Origin: LH-M37 sp965602855
GTDB lineage: Bacteria > Pseudomonadota > Gammaproteobacteria > SZUA-229
Length of the DNA stretch: 64,000 bases
Direction: 5' to 3'
Assembly (NCBI GenBank): GCA_965602855.1
Contig: CBFCZV010000003.1
Location: 1 to 64,000 of the forward strand
Part shown: positions 17,069-25,780 of the stretch, one piece after another
Position numbering within the stretch: the stretch's first letter is position 1
How the letters are laid out: every line of letters begins with the position of its first letter
Translations under genes and position numbers: made by a program
Notes under the pieces: model-generated
What the model was told of the DNA's origin: nothing
What the model saw: the letters and a program-made list of their open reading frames with translations, nothing else
Databases searched by the model: none

Positions 17069-19177
17069 ATGGATATGAATATGAAAATGTCATCAAAAAT
17101 TGGTGCCGCCTTTCTGGTGCTAACGACACTGGTGGTGGTTTGTGGAATTACCGGTTATTACGGTGTTAATAAGCTGAGTGCATCACTGGCATATGTCACG
17201 GGTCCTGCCTGGGATTCAGCCGATGGCGCAATGGAAGCATCGATAAGTACACAGGGTGAAATGCTGGTCATCGAAGAAGTCTTTGCGGGCAATGCGAATA
17301 TGGCTACCGTTCATGAGGAATTGAAAGCTCATGCAGATAGCGCTGAAGAAGCTCTGGAAAGGATGAAAGCGGCAGGTCTGATATCTGATTCAGCGGTTAG
17401 AGCAGTGGTTGACGCTGAACATAATTACACAGCTGCAGCTGAAGAAGTTATGGACAAATTTGAGAGATTTGCTGCAGTTGATAAGCGTCTGGCAACGAAT
17501 TTCTTTGATTTTGAAATTCTGATGACGCATGCTGAAATTCTGGGTGATGGTGCAGTCGAGACCTATGAGAAAAACCCGGATAAAACGACCAGCTGGAATT
17601 CAGGTCTTGAGGCAAGATGGGGTGCTGCGGATGGCTCTATGGAGACGCAGATTGGTATGTTGAAAGCCATGTATTACTACCGTCGTCTACTGGCCTTTAA
17701 AGACCCACAGGAATCAGTCGCTGGCATTAAGCAAGGCACTGAGATGCTCGAAGGTGCCTACCGGGGAATGACGGAGTTTTCCAGCTTTAAGAAGCAGCGC
17801 GTACCTGATGGTAAATACAGAGGGCAGACTTATACCGATGCTCTAAATCAGGCGGTAGAGAAGCATAAGACAGATTTTGCGGAAGCAATCGAAGTCTTCA
17901 AGGTTTATGGCGCGACACGTGAGGTCTATGAAAAGACCTCGATTGAAATGCTGGAAATACTTGAAGAAAATGAAAAAGTGGGCGATGCAACTGTTGAGTC
18001 AGAGATGGATGCTATTGGTTCAGTCATCGATTTATCTAACAGCATGATTATCATCGTAAGCCTTGTTGCGGTATTTATCTCAATATTCATGGGTGTGATA
18101 ATTCTGCGTGGCGTAAATGCACAACTGGGTCGTGACCCTGCTGAGCTAATGATGATTTCTGAGTCGATGGCTAATGGTGATCTGGATATCAAGATTGATA
18201 ACAATGCTATTGGTGTTTACGGTTCGATCGGCCAGACCATTCAGAAATTGCTGGAGATTATTTCTGGTATTAAATCAGGAGCCAGTGAGGTTAGCGTGGC
18301 TTCTGAACAGGTATCACAGGGTAACGCTAACTTGAGTCAACGTACTCAGGAGCAGGCATCCAGTCTTGAGGAAGTGGCTTCCAGCATGGAAGAGATGACC
18401 GGTACCGTGAACCAGAACTCCGAAAATGCTCAGCATGCTAACCAACTGGCCATCGCGGCTCGTGAGCAGGCAGATACGGGTGGTAAAGTAGTCAATGAAG
18501 CGATAACGGCTATGAGTGAAATTAATGCTGCCAGTAAGCAGATTGCAGATATTATTGGTGTAATCGATGAAATTGCTTTCCAGACTAATTTGCTGGCTTT
18601 GAATGCAGCAGTTGAGGCGGCGCGTGCCGGTGAGCAGGGTCGTGGTTTTGCCGTGGTAGCGAGTGAAGTACGTAATCTGGCAGGTCGTAGTGCGACTGCA
18701 GCGAAAGAAATTAAAGGCTTGATTCAGAACAGTGTAGTTAAGGTAGATAATGGTTCAAAACTGGTCAGTGAATCAGGTGGTGCTTTGTCTGAAATCGTCG
18801 ATTCAGTGAAGAAAGTCAGTGACATTGTTGCTGAAATTGCGGCAGCGAGTAAAGAGCAGTCTGATGGTATTGGCCAGGTTAATACTGCTTTGTTACAAAT
18901 GGATGAAATGACGCAGCAAAATGCATCGCTAGTTGAAGAAGCGGCTGCAGCCAGTGAAGCCATGGGGGCGCAGGCACAGGAACTGGATGCATTGGTATCA
19001 TTCTTCAAATTGAATGAGAGGGATTATGCTCAGCATAGAAATGTTACACATGCTGCAAAGCAAACAGTATCACATGCTTCGACACCAAAACTTTCAAAAC
19101 CGAAGGCAAGTGAACCTGCTAAAAGTATGAACTTACCTCATAAAGGAAAAGATGATGGTGAGTGGCAGGATTTTTAA
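17069..19177 (+). CDS. methyl-accepting chemotaxis protein
   Basis: Transmembrane chemoreceptor of 702 residues: TM1 about 11-31, a large periplasmic, mostly helical sensing domain (about 32-324), TM2 about 325-348, a HAMP-like region, then a long cytoplasmic coiled coil. The hairpin tip (about 500-545) has IAFQTNLLALNAAVEAARAG, and the overall register resembles the E. coli Tar class. It ends exactly with EWQDF, a W-x-x-F-type tail like the NWETF pentapeptide that tethers CheR and CheB. The ligand cannot be read from sequence. It is preceded by a 228-base leader and a good AGAGGAG Shine-Dalgarno, so it may have its own promoter. Confidence 0.94.
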   Translation: MDMNMKMSSKIGAAFLVLTTLVVVCGITGYYGVNKLSASLAYVTGPAWDSADGAMEASISTQGEMLVIEEVFAGNANMATVHEELKAHADSAEEALERMKAAGLISDSAVRAVVDAEHNYTAAAEEVMDKFERFAAVDKRLATNFFDFEILMTHAEILGDGAVETYEKNPDKTTSWNSGLEARWGAADGSMETQIGMLKAMYYYRRLLAFKDPQESVAGIKQGTEMLEGAYRGMTEFSSFKKQRVPDGKYRGQTYTDALNQAVEKHKTDFAEAIEVFKVYGATREVYEKTSIEMLEILEENEKVGDATVESEMDAIGSVIDLSNSMIIIVSLVAVFISIFMGVIILRGVNAQLGRDPAELMMISESMANGDLDIKIDNNAIGVYGSIGQTIQKLLEIISGIKSGASEVSVASEQVSQGNANLSQRTQEQASSLEEVASSMEEMTGTVNQNSENAQHANQLAIAAREQADTGGKVVNEAITAMSEINAASKQIADIIGVIDEIAFQTNLLALNAAVEAARAGEQGRGFAVVASEVRNLAGRSATAAKEIKGLIQNSVVKVDNGSKLVSESGGALSEIVDSVKKVSDIVAEIAAASKEQSDGIGQVNTALLQMDEMTQQNASLVEEAAAASEAMGAQAQELDALVSFFKLNERDYAQHRNVTHAAKQTVSHASTPKLSKPKASEPAKSMNLPHKGKDDGEWQDF

Positions 19178-19241
19178 TTTAAAGAACTTCTTATTGATAT
19201 AATCGAGTTCATCGTAAGATAGTGGTGATTGGAGAAAAATT

Positions 19242-19748
19242 ATGAGTGCAGCAATAGATGTGAATGGGACTTCCATGGAGATGGAAGAAGGTACTGATCA
19301 GTATTTAACGTTTATGTTGGCCGATGAGGAATATGGGGTTGATATTTTACGTGTACAGGAAATTCGTGGCTGGGATAAGGCTACCGCTATTCCTAATGCG
19401 CCCGATTATGTATTGGGTGTGGTCAATCTTCGTGGTGTTGTTGTGCCCATTTTTGATTTAAGAAAACGGTTTAATCTGGAGAAGGCTGAATTTAATTCAG
19501 AAACCGTTATTGTTGTGGTAAAGGTGCAACATGATAAAGGCGACCGAACTATTGGTATGGTCGTTGATGCCGTTTCGGATGTTTATAATATTACCACTGA
19601 GAATATTAATTCCGCACCAGAAGTAGGTGGAAGTGTTAATATGGAGTTCATTAAAGGGCTGGCAACTATCAATAATGAAATGATTATTTTGTTAGATGTT
19701 GATGAGCTGATTAATGTTGGTGTGCTTGAGGAAATTCAGCAAAACTAA
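19242..19748 (+). CDS. cheW: chemotaxis coupling protein CheW
   Basis: Adaptor joining receptors to CheA. 168 residues; the SH3-like double barrel signatures are clear: YLTFMLADEEYGVDILRVQE, then IPNAPDYVLGVVNLRGVVVP, then DLRKRF, and a C-terminal VDELI. The N-terminal 20 residues are an unconserved acidic lead. Only one cheW is seen, next to the only receptor. Confidence 0.96.
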   Translation: MSAAIDVNGTSMEMEEGTDQYLTFMLADEEYGVDILRVQEIRGWDKATAIPNAPDYVLGVVNLRGVVVPIFDLRKRFNLEKAEFNSETVIVVVKVQHDKGDRTIGMVVDAVSDVYNITTENINSAPEVGGSVNMEFIKGLATINNEMIILLDVDELINVGVLEEIQQN

Positions 19749-19778
19749 CATTGTCATAGTATGCTGAAAACTTATATG

Positions 19779-19806
19779 GCCCGTGAAAATGACGGGCTGT
19801 GTTTTG
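19779..19806 (+). terminator. weak Rho-independent terminator after cheW
   Basis: GCCCGT (19779-19784) and ACGGGC (19792-19797) form a 6-bp GC-rich stem with a 7-base loop, followed by TGTGTTTTG. Position 30 bases after the cheW stop supports it; the T tract is imperfect. Confidence 0.5.
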
Positions 19807-19835
19807 TATTATAAGAACCATTTTATGAGTAGTTT

Positions 19836-20915
19836 ATGAGCGGGCAGGGAGATAATAAAAACGAGATTTTAGTTGTTGATGATTCAGCAACCATTCTGGC
19901 AACGGCAAAAAAAATGTTGCAGGAAGAATTTGTCGTTCACACTGCAAAGGATGGTGGTGAAGCCTGGAATGTCATCGCTGAAAATGAAAATATAAAAGTT
20001 CTTTTTTCTGATTTACAGATGCCAGTGATGAATGGCATGCAATTGTTATTAAAAATTCGTGAATCAGATGAAAAACGAATTTCTACTCTGCCTGTAATTA
20101 TGGTGACAGGGCAGTCTGATTCCCCTGCTGGTAAGCGTGCTGTTTTTGACATTGGCGCTACTGACTTTATCGGTAAGCCTTTTGACGCGATGGATCTGCT
20201 GAGTCGTGCCCGCTCCAATTCAAACCCTCATAGAAGATTAGATGATCAGGCTGACCGTTCTCAGCAGGTTTTTGTAACGCCCAGTGGTTTTCAGAACGTT
20301 GGGCGTGAGGCTTTGGTTAGCTCACAGCAAACAAAGCAGGAATTTTCTGTAGTGCAGATCGAAATTGGTAATATCGATGAGATCAAGAAAGAAATTGATA
20401 GTAAATCGGTGCGACAGATTATTGTTTCACTGGTGAAGCGCATTAGTAGTGTCTTACGTGAAGGTGATGTTGCGACACGTATTGGTGAGAGTAAGTTTGC
20501 AGTATTGTTATATGCGGACAGCCAAAATGTAAAACTTGCAGTAGAGCGTTTGTGTGAGTGTTTGAAGAAGCTGGTTTTTGAACTCAATGGTAAAACATTA
20601 AGAAAGGAATTAATCTACGGCTACTCATCTGTAGATTGTTTTGATAAAAAAACTACTTTTGTCGATTTGTGTAAACAAGCCGATATTGCTTTGAAGCAGG
20701 CTAAAACCATCAGGCTGGGCAATCAGGTGGCCGGTTATAGTGAACCAGGTAAACCAGAGGTCAAGAAGGTTGTAAATGAAGAAGCAGATCTGTGGCCGGA
20801 TTTAACTCACGTCATTGATGGTGATTTCCATCTTGTCGATGACAAGCATGCGGCGGCTTTAGTGAAACACATGCAGTCATATATTGACTTCGCTAAAAAG
20901 AATAAAAAAATATAA
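19836..20915 (+). CDS. response regulator with degenerate GGDEF domain
   Basis: 359 residues: N-terminal receiver (about 10-130) with D15/D16 acidic pair, phospho-acceptor D59 in LFSDLQMPVMNG and Lys in IGKPFD; then a GGDEF-fold domain (about 165-300). Where an active diguanylate cyclase has R-x-GG-D/E-EF, this protein has RIGESKF, so the metal/GTP-binding signature is lost and cyclic-di-GMP synthesis is unlikely. It may be a phosphorylation-dependent protein-binding module or GTP sensor attached to the chemotaxis system. Last gene of the chemotaxis region, convergent with ettA. Confidence 0.88.
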   Translation: MSGQGDNKNEILVVDDSATILATAKKMLQEEFVVHTAKDGGEAWNVIAENENIKVLFSDLQMPVMNGMQLLLKIRESDEKRISTLPVIMVTGQSDSPAGKRAVFDIGATDFIGKPFDAMDLLSRARSNSNPHRRLDDQADRSQQVFVTPSGFQNVGREALVSSQQTKQEFSVVQIEIGNIDEIKKEIDSKSVRQIIVSLVKRISSVLREGDVATRIGESKFAVLLYADSQNVKLAVERLCECLKKLVFELNGKTLRKELIYGYSSVDCFDKKTTFVDLCKQADIALKQAKTIRLGNQVAGYSEPGKPEVKKVVNEEADLWPDLTHVIDGDFHLVDDKHAAALVKHMQSYIDFAKKNKKI

Positions 20916-20934
20916 ATCTCAGCTTTTTTATTAC

Positions 20935-20956
20935 AGCTAGTTTAAGCTAGCTTTTT
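20935..20956 (+). terminator. candidate terminator of the response-regulator gene
   Basis: AGCTAG (20935-20940) pairs with CTAGCT (20947-20952), loop TTTAAG, followed by TTTT. It overlaps the last bases of the convergent ettA. The stem is short and only half GC, so efficiency is doubtful. Confidence 0.4.
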
Positions 20957-22606
20957 AAACTTAATGCGGTGAGGATTAATCGCTTCATCGCCCAGTCTCA
21001 GTTTTCTATCTGCTTCATAATCAGCATAGTTACCTTCAAACCAAACTGCTTTGCTGTCACCTTCGAAGGCCAGAATATGTGTCGCGATACGGTCGAGGAA
21101 CCAGCGATCATGCGAGATCACAACCACGCAACCGGGGAAGTCGAGAATGGCTTCTTCGAGAGCGCGCAGGGTTTCAATATCAAGATCATTAGTCGGTTCA
21201 TCGAGTAATAATAAATTTCCGCCACTCTTAAGTAATTTAGCCAGGTGCACACGATTGCGTTCACCGCCTGATAAATTTTTGATAAATTTCTGTTGAGCTT
21301 CGCCTTTGAAATTAAACCTACTGACGTAACCACGCGAAGGTACGGTGTAATTGCCGATGGTGATGTTATCGAGTTCATCTGAGATTTCTCCCCAAACAGT
21401 TTTGCTGTCATCTAGGCTATCCCTGGATTGATCGACGTAGCCAATTTTTACTGATTCACCGACTTCAAAGGTGCCGCTGTCAGGTGTTTCTTCACCGGTT
21501 AGCATGCGGAACAGGGTGGTTTTACCCGCGCCATTAGCGCCAATAATGCCGACAATGCCGCCACGAGGCAGGTTGAAACTCAGATCTTCGTAGAGCAGTT
21601 TATCGTCGTACTTTTTGCTGATGTGATCAGCCACAATAACTTTTTCACCGAGACGGTCACCAGGTGGAATATAAAGGGATTTGGTCTCGCTACGTTTCTG
21701 ATAATCGCTGGAGGACAGCTCTTCAAAACGTTGCATACGTGCTTTGCTTTTCGCCTGACGGGCCTTGGGGTTGGAGTGTACCCATTCCAGCTCAGCTTTA
21801 ATGGCTTTCTGACGTCCAGCTTCCTTGTTTTCTTCGATGGATAGTCGTTGCTCCTTCTGTTCCAGCCATGAGGAGTAATTGCCTTCCCATGGAATACCGT
21901 GACCGCGATCCAGTTCAAGAATCCAGCCAGCGACATTATCGAGGAAGTATCGATCATGGGTGACGGCGACCACAGTGCCTTGAAAGTCCTTGAGAAAGCG
22001 TTCCAGCCAGGCGACGGATTCAGCGTCCAGATGGTTGGTCGGCTCATCCAGAATTAGCATATCGGGTGAAGATAGTAACAGTTTGCACAAAGCTACGCGG
22101 CGACGTTCACCACCGGATAGCTTGCTGACATCGGCTTCCCATGGCGGCAGGCGTAGCGCATCAGCAGCGACTTCCATAATGCGATCCAGATTGTGGGCAT
22201 CGGCAGCCTGTAGAATATTTTCCAGTCGCGCCTGTTCAGTGGCGAGGGCATCAAAATCGGCATCGGGTTCGGCATAAGCCGCATAAACGGCTTCAAGCTG
22301 CTCGTGAGCATTTTTGATTTCACTCAGGCCTTCTTCCACGTTGCCACGTACGTCCTTGCTGTCATCCAGCTGTGGTTCCTGAGATAAATAGCCGATACGA
22401 ATATCTTTGGCAGGGCGTGCTTCGCCAATATAATCGGTATCAACGCCCGCCATGATGCGTAGCAGCGTGGATTTACCGGCGCCGTTGTAGCCGAGTACGC
22501 CGATTTTTGCACCGGGGAAAAAATTCAGGCTGATGTCTTTGAGGATTTCCTTTTTCGGCGGTACTACCTTGCCGACGCCGTTCATGGTGTAGATATATTG
22601 AGCCAT
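20942..22606 (-). CDS. ettA: energy-dependent translational throttle protein EttA (ABC-F)
   Basis: Soluble ABC-F ATPase that binds the ribosomal E site and gates the first elongation step according to the ATP/ADP ratio. 554 residues, the same as typical EttA. Two ABC cassettes are present: Walker A GYNGAGKST and GANGAGKTT, signatures LSGGERRRVA and LSGGERNRVH, Walker B LILDEPTNHLD and LLLDEPTNDLD. The inter-domain linker has the EttA-type SNPKARQAKSKARM stretch. No membrane segments. Single gene transcribed leftward. Confidence 0.95.
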   Translation of the reverse strand: MAQYIYTMNGVGKVVPPKKEILKDISLNFFPGAKIGVLGYNGAGKSTLLRIMAGVDTDYIGEARPAKDIRIGYLSQEPQLDDSKDVRGNVEEGLSEIKNAHEQLEAVYAAYAEPDADFDALATEQARLENILQAADAHNLDRIMEVAADALRLPPWEADVSKLSGGERRRVALCKLLLSSPDMLILDEPTNHLDAESVAWLERFLKDFQGTVVAVTHDRYFLDNVAGWILELDRGHGIPWEGNYSSWLEQKEQRLSIEENKEAGRQKAIKAELEWVHSNPKARQAKSKARMQRFEELSSSDYQKRSETKSLYIPPGDRLGEKVIVADHISKKYDDKLLYEDLSFNLPRGGIVGIIGANGAGKTTLFRMLTGEETPDSGTFEVGESVKIGYVDQSRDSLDDSKTVWGEISDELDNITIGNYTVPSRGYVSRFNFKGEAQQKFIKNLSGGERNRVHLAKLLKSGGNLLLLDEPTNDLDIETLRALEEAILDFPGCVVVISHDRWFLDRIATHILAFEGDSKAVWFEGNYADYEADRKLRLGDEAINPHRIKFKKLA

Positions 22607-22884
22607 GTTTCAGTTTGCCACTTGATTAATGATGGTCGAATTATATCGGGAATACGCAGATATTGAAGCGTCAATTTGCACTGAAAAAGACAAATAAGCA
22701 GTGTCTAATATGGCTGCCCCGAATAAAAGTGGCTAAATGATGCTAAATCACTGGTTTATCGGTGGATTTCCAGCAAAAAACATGCAGCCAGAGCCGCTTT
22801 TTGTTAATATTGCCCGCCTTTCAGCGGCGGCTTGCGAAGTCGTTCGAAGTCGTTTTTCAGAATATAGATAAATCGGGAGTACAG

Positions 22885-24162
22885 ATGTTTTCCAAAGAAA
22901 TGAACATTGAGAGCTATGACGAAGCATTGTGGGCAGCCATGGAGCACGAAGTTAGTCGTCAGGAAGAGCATATTGAGCTGATTGCATCTGAGAATTATGC
23001 CAGCCCTCGAGTTATGCAGGCGCAGGGTTCAGTGTTGACTAATAAGTACGCCGAAGGCTATCCAGCGCGTCGTTATTACGGTGGTTGTGAAAATGTGGAT
23101 GTTGCCGAGCAGCTGGCGATTGATCGTGTTAAGCAGATTTTTGGTGCCGAGTACGCCAATGTTCAGCCTCATTCTGGATCGCAGGCGAATGCTGCGGTTT
23201 ATATGGCGTTATGTCAGCCGGGTGATACTGTTTTGGGCATGTCACTGGCCGATGGCGGTCATCTTACACACGGTTCAAAGGTTAGTTTCTCTGGAAAAAT
23301 CTACAATGCGGTTCAGTACGGGCTTAATGGAAAGGGCGAAGTTGATTATGATCAGGTTCAGCGTTTAGCTGATGAGCATAAGCCAAAAATGATTGTTGCT
23401 GGTTTCTCTGCTTATTCACGCATCATGGACTGGAATCGTTTCCGTAAAATTGCAGATTCTGTGGGTGCTTATTTATTTGTTGATATGGCGCATGTTGCCG
23501 GTTTAGTGGCAGCGGGCTTATATCCAAATCCAATCGATGTTGCTGATGTAGTGACATCAACCACGCACAAAACTTTGCGTGGACCTCGAGGCGGTATTAT
23601 TTTAGCGGGTGCAAACTCAGTGATGAAAAATGAAGACATCGCTAAGAAATTAAACTCCGCTATTTTCCCAGGTTCACAAGGTGGACCTTTGATGCACGTT
23701 ATTGCTGCTAAAGCCGTCGCCTTTAAAGAAGCGATGGAACCAGAGTTTACGACTTATCAGAAACAAGTTATTGTCAATGCACAGGCGATGGCAAAGGTTG
23801 TTATAGAACGTGGTTTTAAAGTTGTCTCTGGCGGCACTGATAACCATTTATTCCTTTGGGATCTAACCGGTAAAGGTTTGACCGGTAAAGAAGTCGAAGC
23901 AGCTTTAGGTCTCGCCCACATAACAGTTAATAAAAATGCGGTACCTAATGATCCTCAGTCTCCGTTTGTCACCAGTGGTATTCGTGTTGGTACGCCTGCG
24001 ATGACCACGCGTGGTTTTAATGAAGAAGATTCAACGAATCTCGCAGGCTGGATGTGCGACATTATTGATAGCATCAAAGACAGCAAGGCCGACGAAAAAG
24101 TAATCGATGACGTTGTCAAAAAAGTAAGTGAAATTTGTCAGCGTTTACCGGTTTATAAATAA
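22885..24162 (+). CDS. glyA: serine hydroxymethyltransferase
   Basis: PLP enzyme converting serine and tetrahydrofolate to glycine and 5,10-methylene-tetrahydrofolate. I start it at the ATG at 22885 (GGGAG eleven bases upstream; product begins MFSKEMNIESYDE), giving 425 residues; longer readings from 22762 add an unconserved N-terminus. The PLP lysine falls at K229 in TTHKTLRGPRGG, the same number as in E. coli. EHIELIASENYASP and the GTPAMTTRG segment near the C-terminus are intact. The 278-base upstream region contains a small CCGCC/GGCGG hairpin and a doubled CGAAGTCGTT, but no riboswitch I recognise. nrdR follows after 22 bases. Confidence 0.97.
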   Translation: MFSKEMNIESYDEALWAAMEHEVSRQEEHIELIASENYASPRVMQAQGSVLTNKYAEGYPARRYYGGCENVDVAEQLAIDRVKQIFGAEYANVQPHSGSQANAAVYMALCQPGDTVLGMSLADGGHLTHGSKVSFSGKIYNAVQYGLNGKGEVDYDQVQRLADEHKPKMIVAGFSAYSRIMDWNRFRKIADSVGAYLFVDMAHVAGLVAAGLYPNPIDVADVVTSTTHKTLRGPRGGIILAGANSVMKNEDIAKKLNSAIFPGSQGGPLMHVIAAKAVAFKEAMEPEFTTYQKQVIVNAQAMAKVVIERGFKVVSGGTDNHLFLWDLTGKGLTGKEVEAALGLAHITVNKNAVPNDPQSPFVTSGIRVGTPAMTTRGFNEEDSTNLAGWMCDIIDSIKDSKADEKVIDDVVKKVSEICQRLPVYK

Positions 24163-24184
24163 ACTTTTGTAATCGAGCGATAGT

Positions 24185-24661
24185 ATGCATTGTCCTTTTT
24201 GTTCAGAGCCTGATACCCGCGTCATTGACTCACGTTTGTCTAATGACGGTGCTCAGGTGCGCAGACGACGCGAGTGCGTTGCCTGTTCTGAACGTTTCAC
24301 CACTTATGAAACGGCTGAGCTCAATATGCCGCGCATTGTTAAAAGCGATGGCAGTCGTGTTCCATATGTGGATGAAAAAATGCGTGCTGGTGTTATGCGG
24401 GCACTGGAAAAACGTCCGGTTGATACTGAGCAAGTTGAAGATGCACTTAATCGTATTAAACATAAATTGATGTCATCAGGTGAACGAGAAGTGGCCAGCA
24501 GTAAGTTGGGTAACTGGCTGATGGAGGAATTGCTGGCAATGGATCACGTTGCTTATATTCGTTTCGCTTCAGTGTATTTAGACTTCAGTGACATCAATGC
24601 ATTTCGTGAAGCGATTGAACGACTGGATCAGCAGAAAAAGCCACGAAAACAACGTAGCTAA
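24185..24661 (+). CDS. nrdR: transcriptional repressor NrdR
   Basis: ATP/dATP-sensing repressor of ribonucleotide reductase genes. 158 residues: N-terminal zinc ribbon with C3, C6, C31 and C34, a basic patch (RRRREC), then the ATP-cone (about 49-139) starting PRIVKSDGSR. Its usual place between glyA and ribD is kept. The stop codon directly abuts the ribD ATG. Confidence 0.97.
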   Translation: MHCPFCSEPDTRVIDSRLSNDGAQVRRRRECVACSERFTTYETAELNMPRIVKSDGSRVPYVDEKMRAGVMRALEKRPVDTEQVEDALNRIKHKLMSSGEREVASSKLGNWLMEELLAMDHVAYIRFASVYLDFSDINAFREAIERLDQQKKPRKQRS

Positions 24662-25756
24662 ATGCTTACTGATATGAATTATCAGGATCACAGTTACATG
24701 CAACGAGCTTTGCGTTTAGCGCAAAAAGGTTTGTATAGCACTAATCCAAATCCCAGAGTCGGTTGTGTGCTGGTCAAGAATGGAAATATTGTTGGTGAAG
24801 GCTGGCACCAGAAAGCGGGTGAGCCTCACGCTGAAGTGCTGGCACTAAGACAAGCCGGTGATAATGCTAAGGATGCAACGGCATATGTAACGTTGGAGCC
24901 TTGCTGTCATACGGGTAAAACGCCGCCGTGTGCAGATGCATTAGTTCAGGCAGGTATCACTAAAGTGATTGCTGCAATGCAGGATCCGAATCCGCAGGTT
25001 GCAGGCGATGGTCTGAAACGCTTGCAGGATAATGGCATCGAAGTTGAAAGTGGTTTAATGGAAGCTCAGGCGCGAGCTTTGAATCCGGGTTTTATCAAAC
25101 GTATGGAAACGGGACTGCCTTATGTGCGAGTCAAGCTGGCGATGAGTCTAGATGGTCGCACGGCGATGGCATCAGGTGAAAGCCAGTGGATCACTGGTGA
25201 TGCGGCAAGACAGGATGTGCAGTTATTAAGAGCTAGAAGTTCGGCGGTGCTGACAGGTATTGGTACGGTTTTATCCGATGACCCGTCGATGAATGTACGG
25301 TTATCGGCTGAAGAATTAGATGTTGATGAAGTCAGGCAGCCGCTTCGAGTTGTATTAGATAGTGCGTTGCGTTTTCCATCTGATGCAAAGATTACGAAAG
25401 TGGATGGCAATGTATTAGTCATGACAGCAGCGAAAAATGATGCTGCTAATGCGGTTCAGGTGGAAGAAAAAGACGGTCACGTAGATTTAAAAGCCGCTTT
25501 AAAATATCTGGCCGAAAAAGAAATTAATGAAGTACACGTTGAAGCAGGTGCCATATTGAGCGGTGCATTTTTACAGCAGCGTTTGGTTGATGAAATAGTG
25601 GTTTATATGGCGCCGCATATTATGGGTGATGAAGCCAGAGGCTTGTTTGCACTGCCGGGATTATCCGAGATGAAAGATAGAATTTCACTGGATATTCAGG
25701 ATGTGCGTATGCTGGGTAAAGATATACGCATTACCGCAAAACCTGAATATTTATAA
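24662..25756 (+). CDS. ribD: bifunctional riboflavin biosynthesis deaminase/reductase RibD
   Basis: Two consecutive steps of riboflavin synthesis: deamination of the pyrimidine from GTP, then NADPH-dependent side-chain reduction. 364 residues. Deaminase domain (about 8-150) with zinc ligands in HAEVLAL and TLEPCCHTGKTPPC; reductase domain (about 155-364) with VRVKLAMSLDGRTAM and ITGDAAR. The ATG at 24662 follows nrdR with no gap; the ATG at 24674 is an alternative start. Confidence 0.96.
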   Translation: MLTDMNYQDHSYMQRALRLAQKGLYSTNPNPRVGCVLVKNGNIVGEGWHQKAGEPHAEVLALRQAGDNAKDATAYVTLEPCCHTGKTPPCADALVQAGITKVIAAMQDPNPQVAGDGLKRLQDNGIEVESGLMEAQARALNPGFIKRMETGLPYVRVKLAMSLDGRTAMASGESQWITGDAARQDVQLLRARSSAVLTGIGTVLSDDPSMNVRLSAEELDVDEVRQPLRVVLDSALRFPSDAKITKVDGNVLVMTAAKNDAANAVQVEEKDGHVDLKAALKYLAEKEINEVHVEAGAILSGAFLQQRLVDEIVVYMAPHIMGDEARGLFALPGLSEMKDRISLDIQDVRMLGKDIRITAKPEYL

Positions 25757-25780
25757 AGATTGAGTAGAGGAAAAAATTAG

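Noticed and set aside
9772..20915. Chemotaxis operon as a recently acquired island.
   Set aside because: No integrase, tRNA, insertion sequence or flanking repeat, and base composition looks like its surroundings apart from the intergenic gap.
22762..22884. A 41-residue N-terminal extension of GlyA.
   Set aside because: Unconserved; the ATG at 22885 has a GGGAG upstream and places the PLP lysine at K229 as in E. coli.
22607..22884. Possible riboswitch or attenuator before glyA.
   Set aside because: Only a 5-bp hairpin and a doubled 10-base motif are visible; no match to glycine, SAM or THF riboswitch cores that I know.
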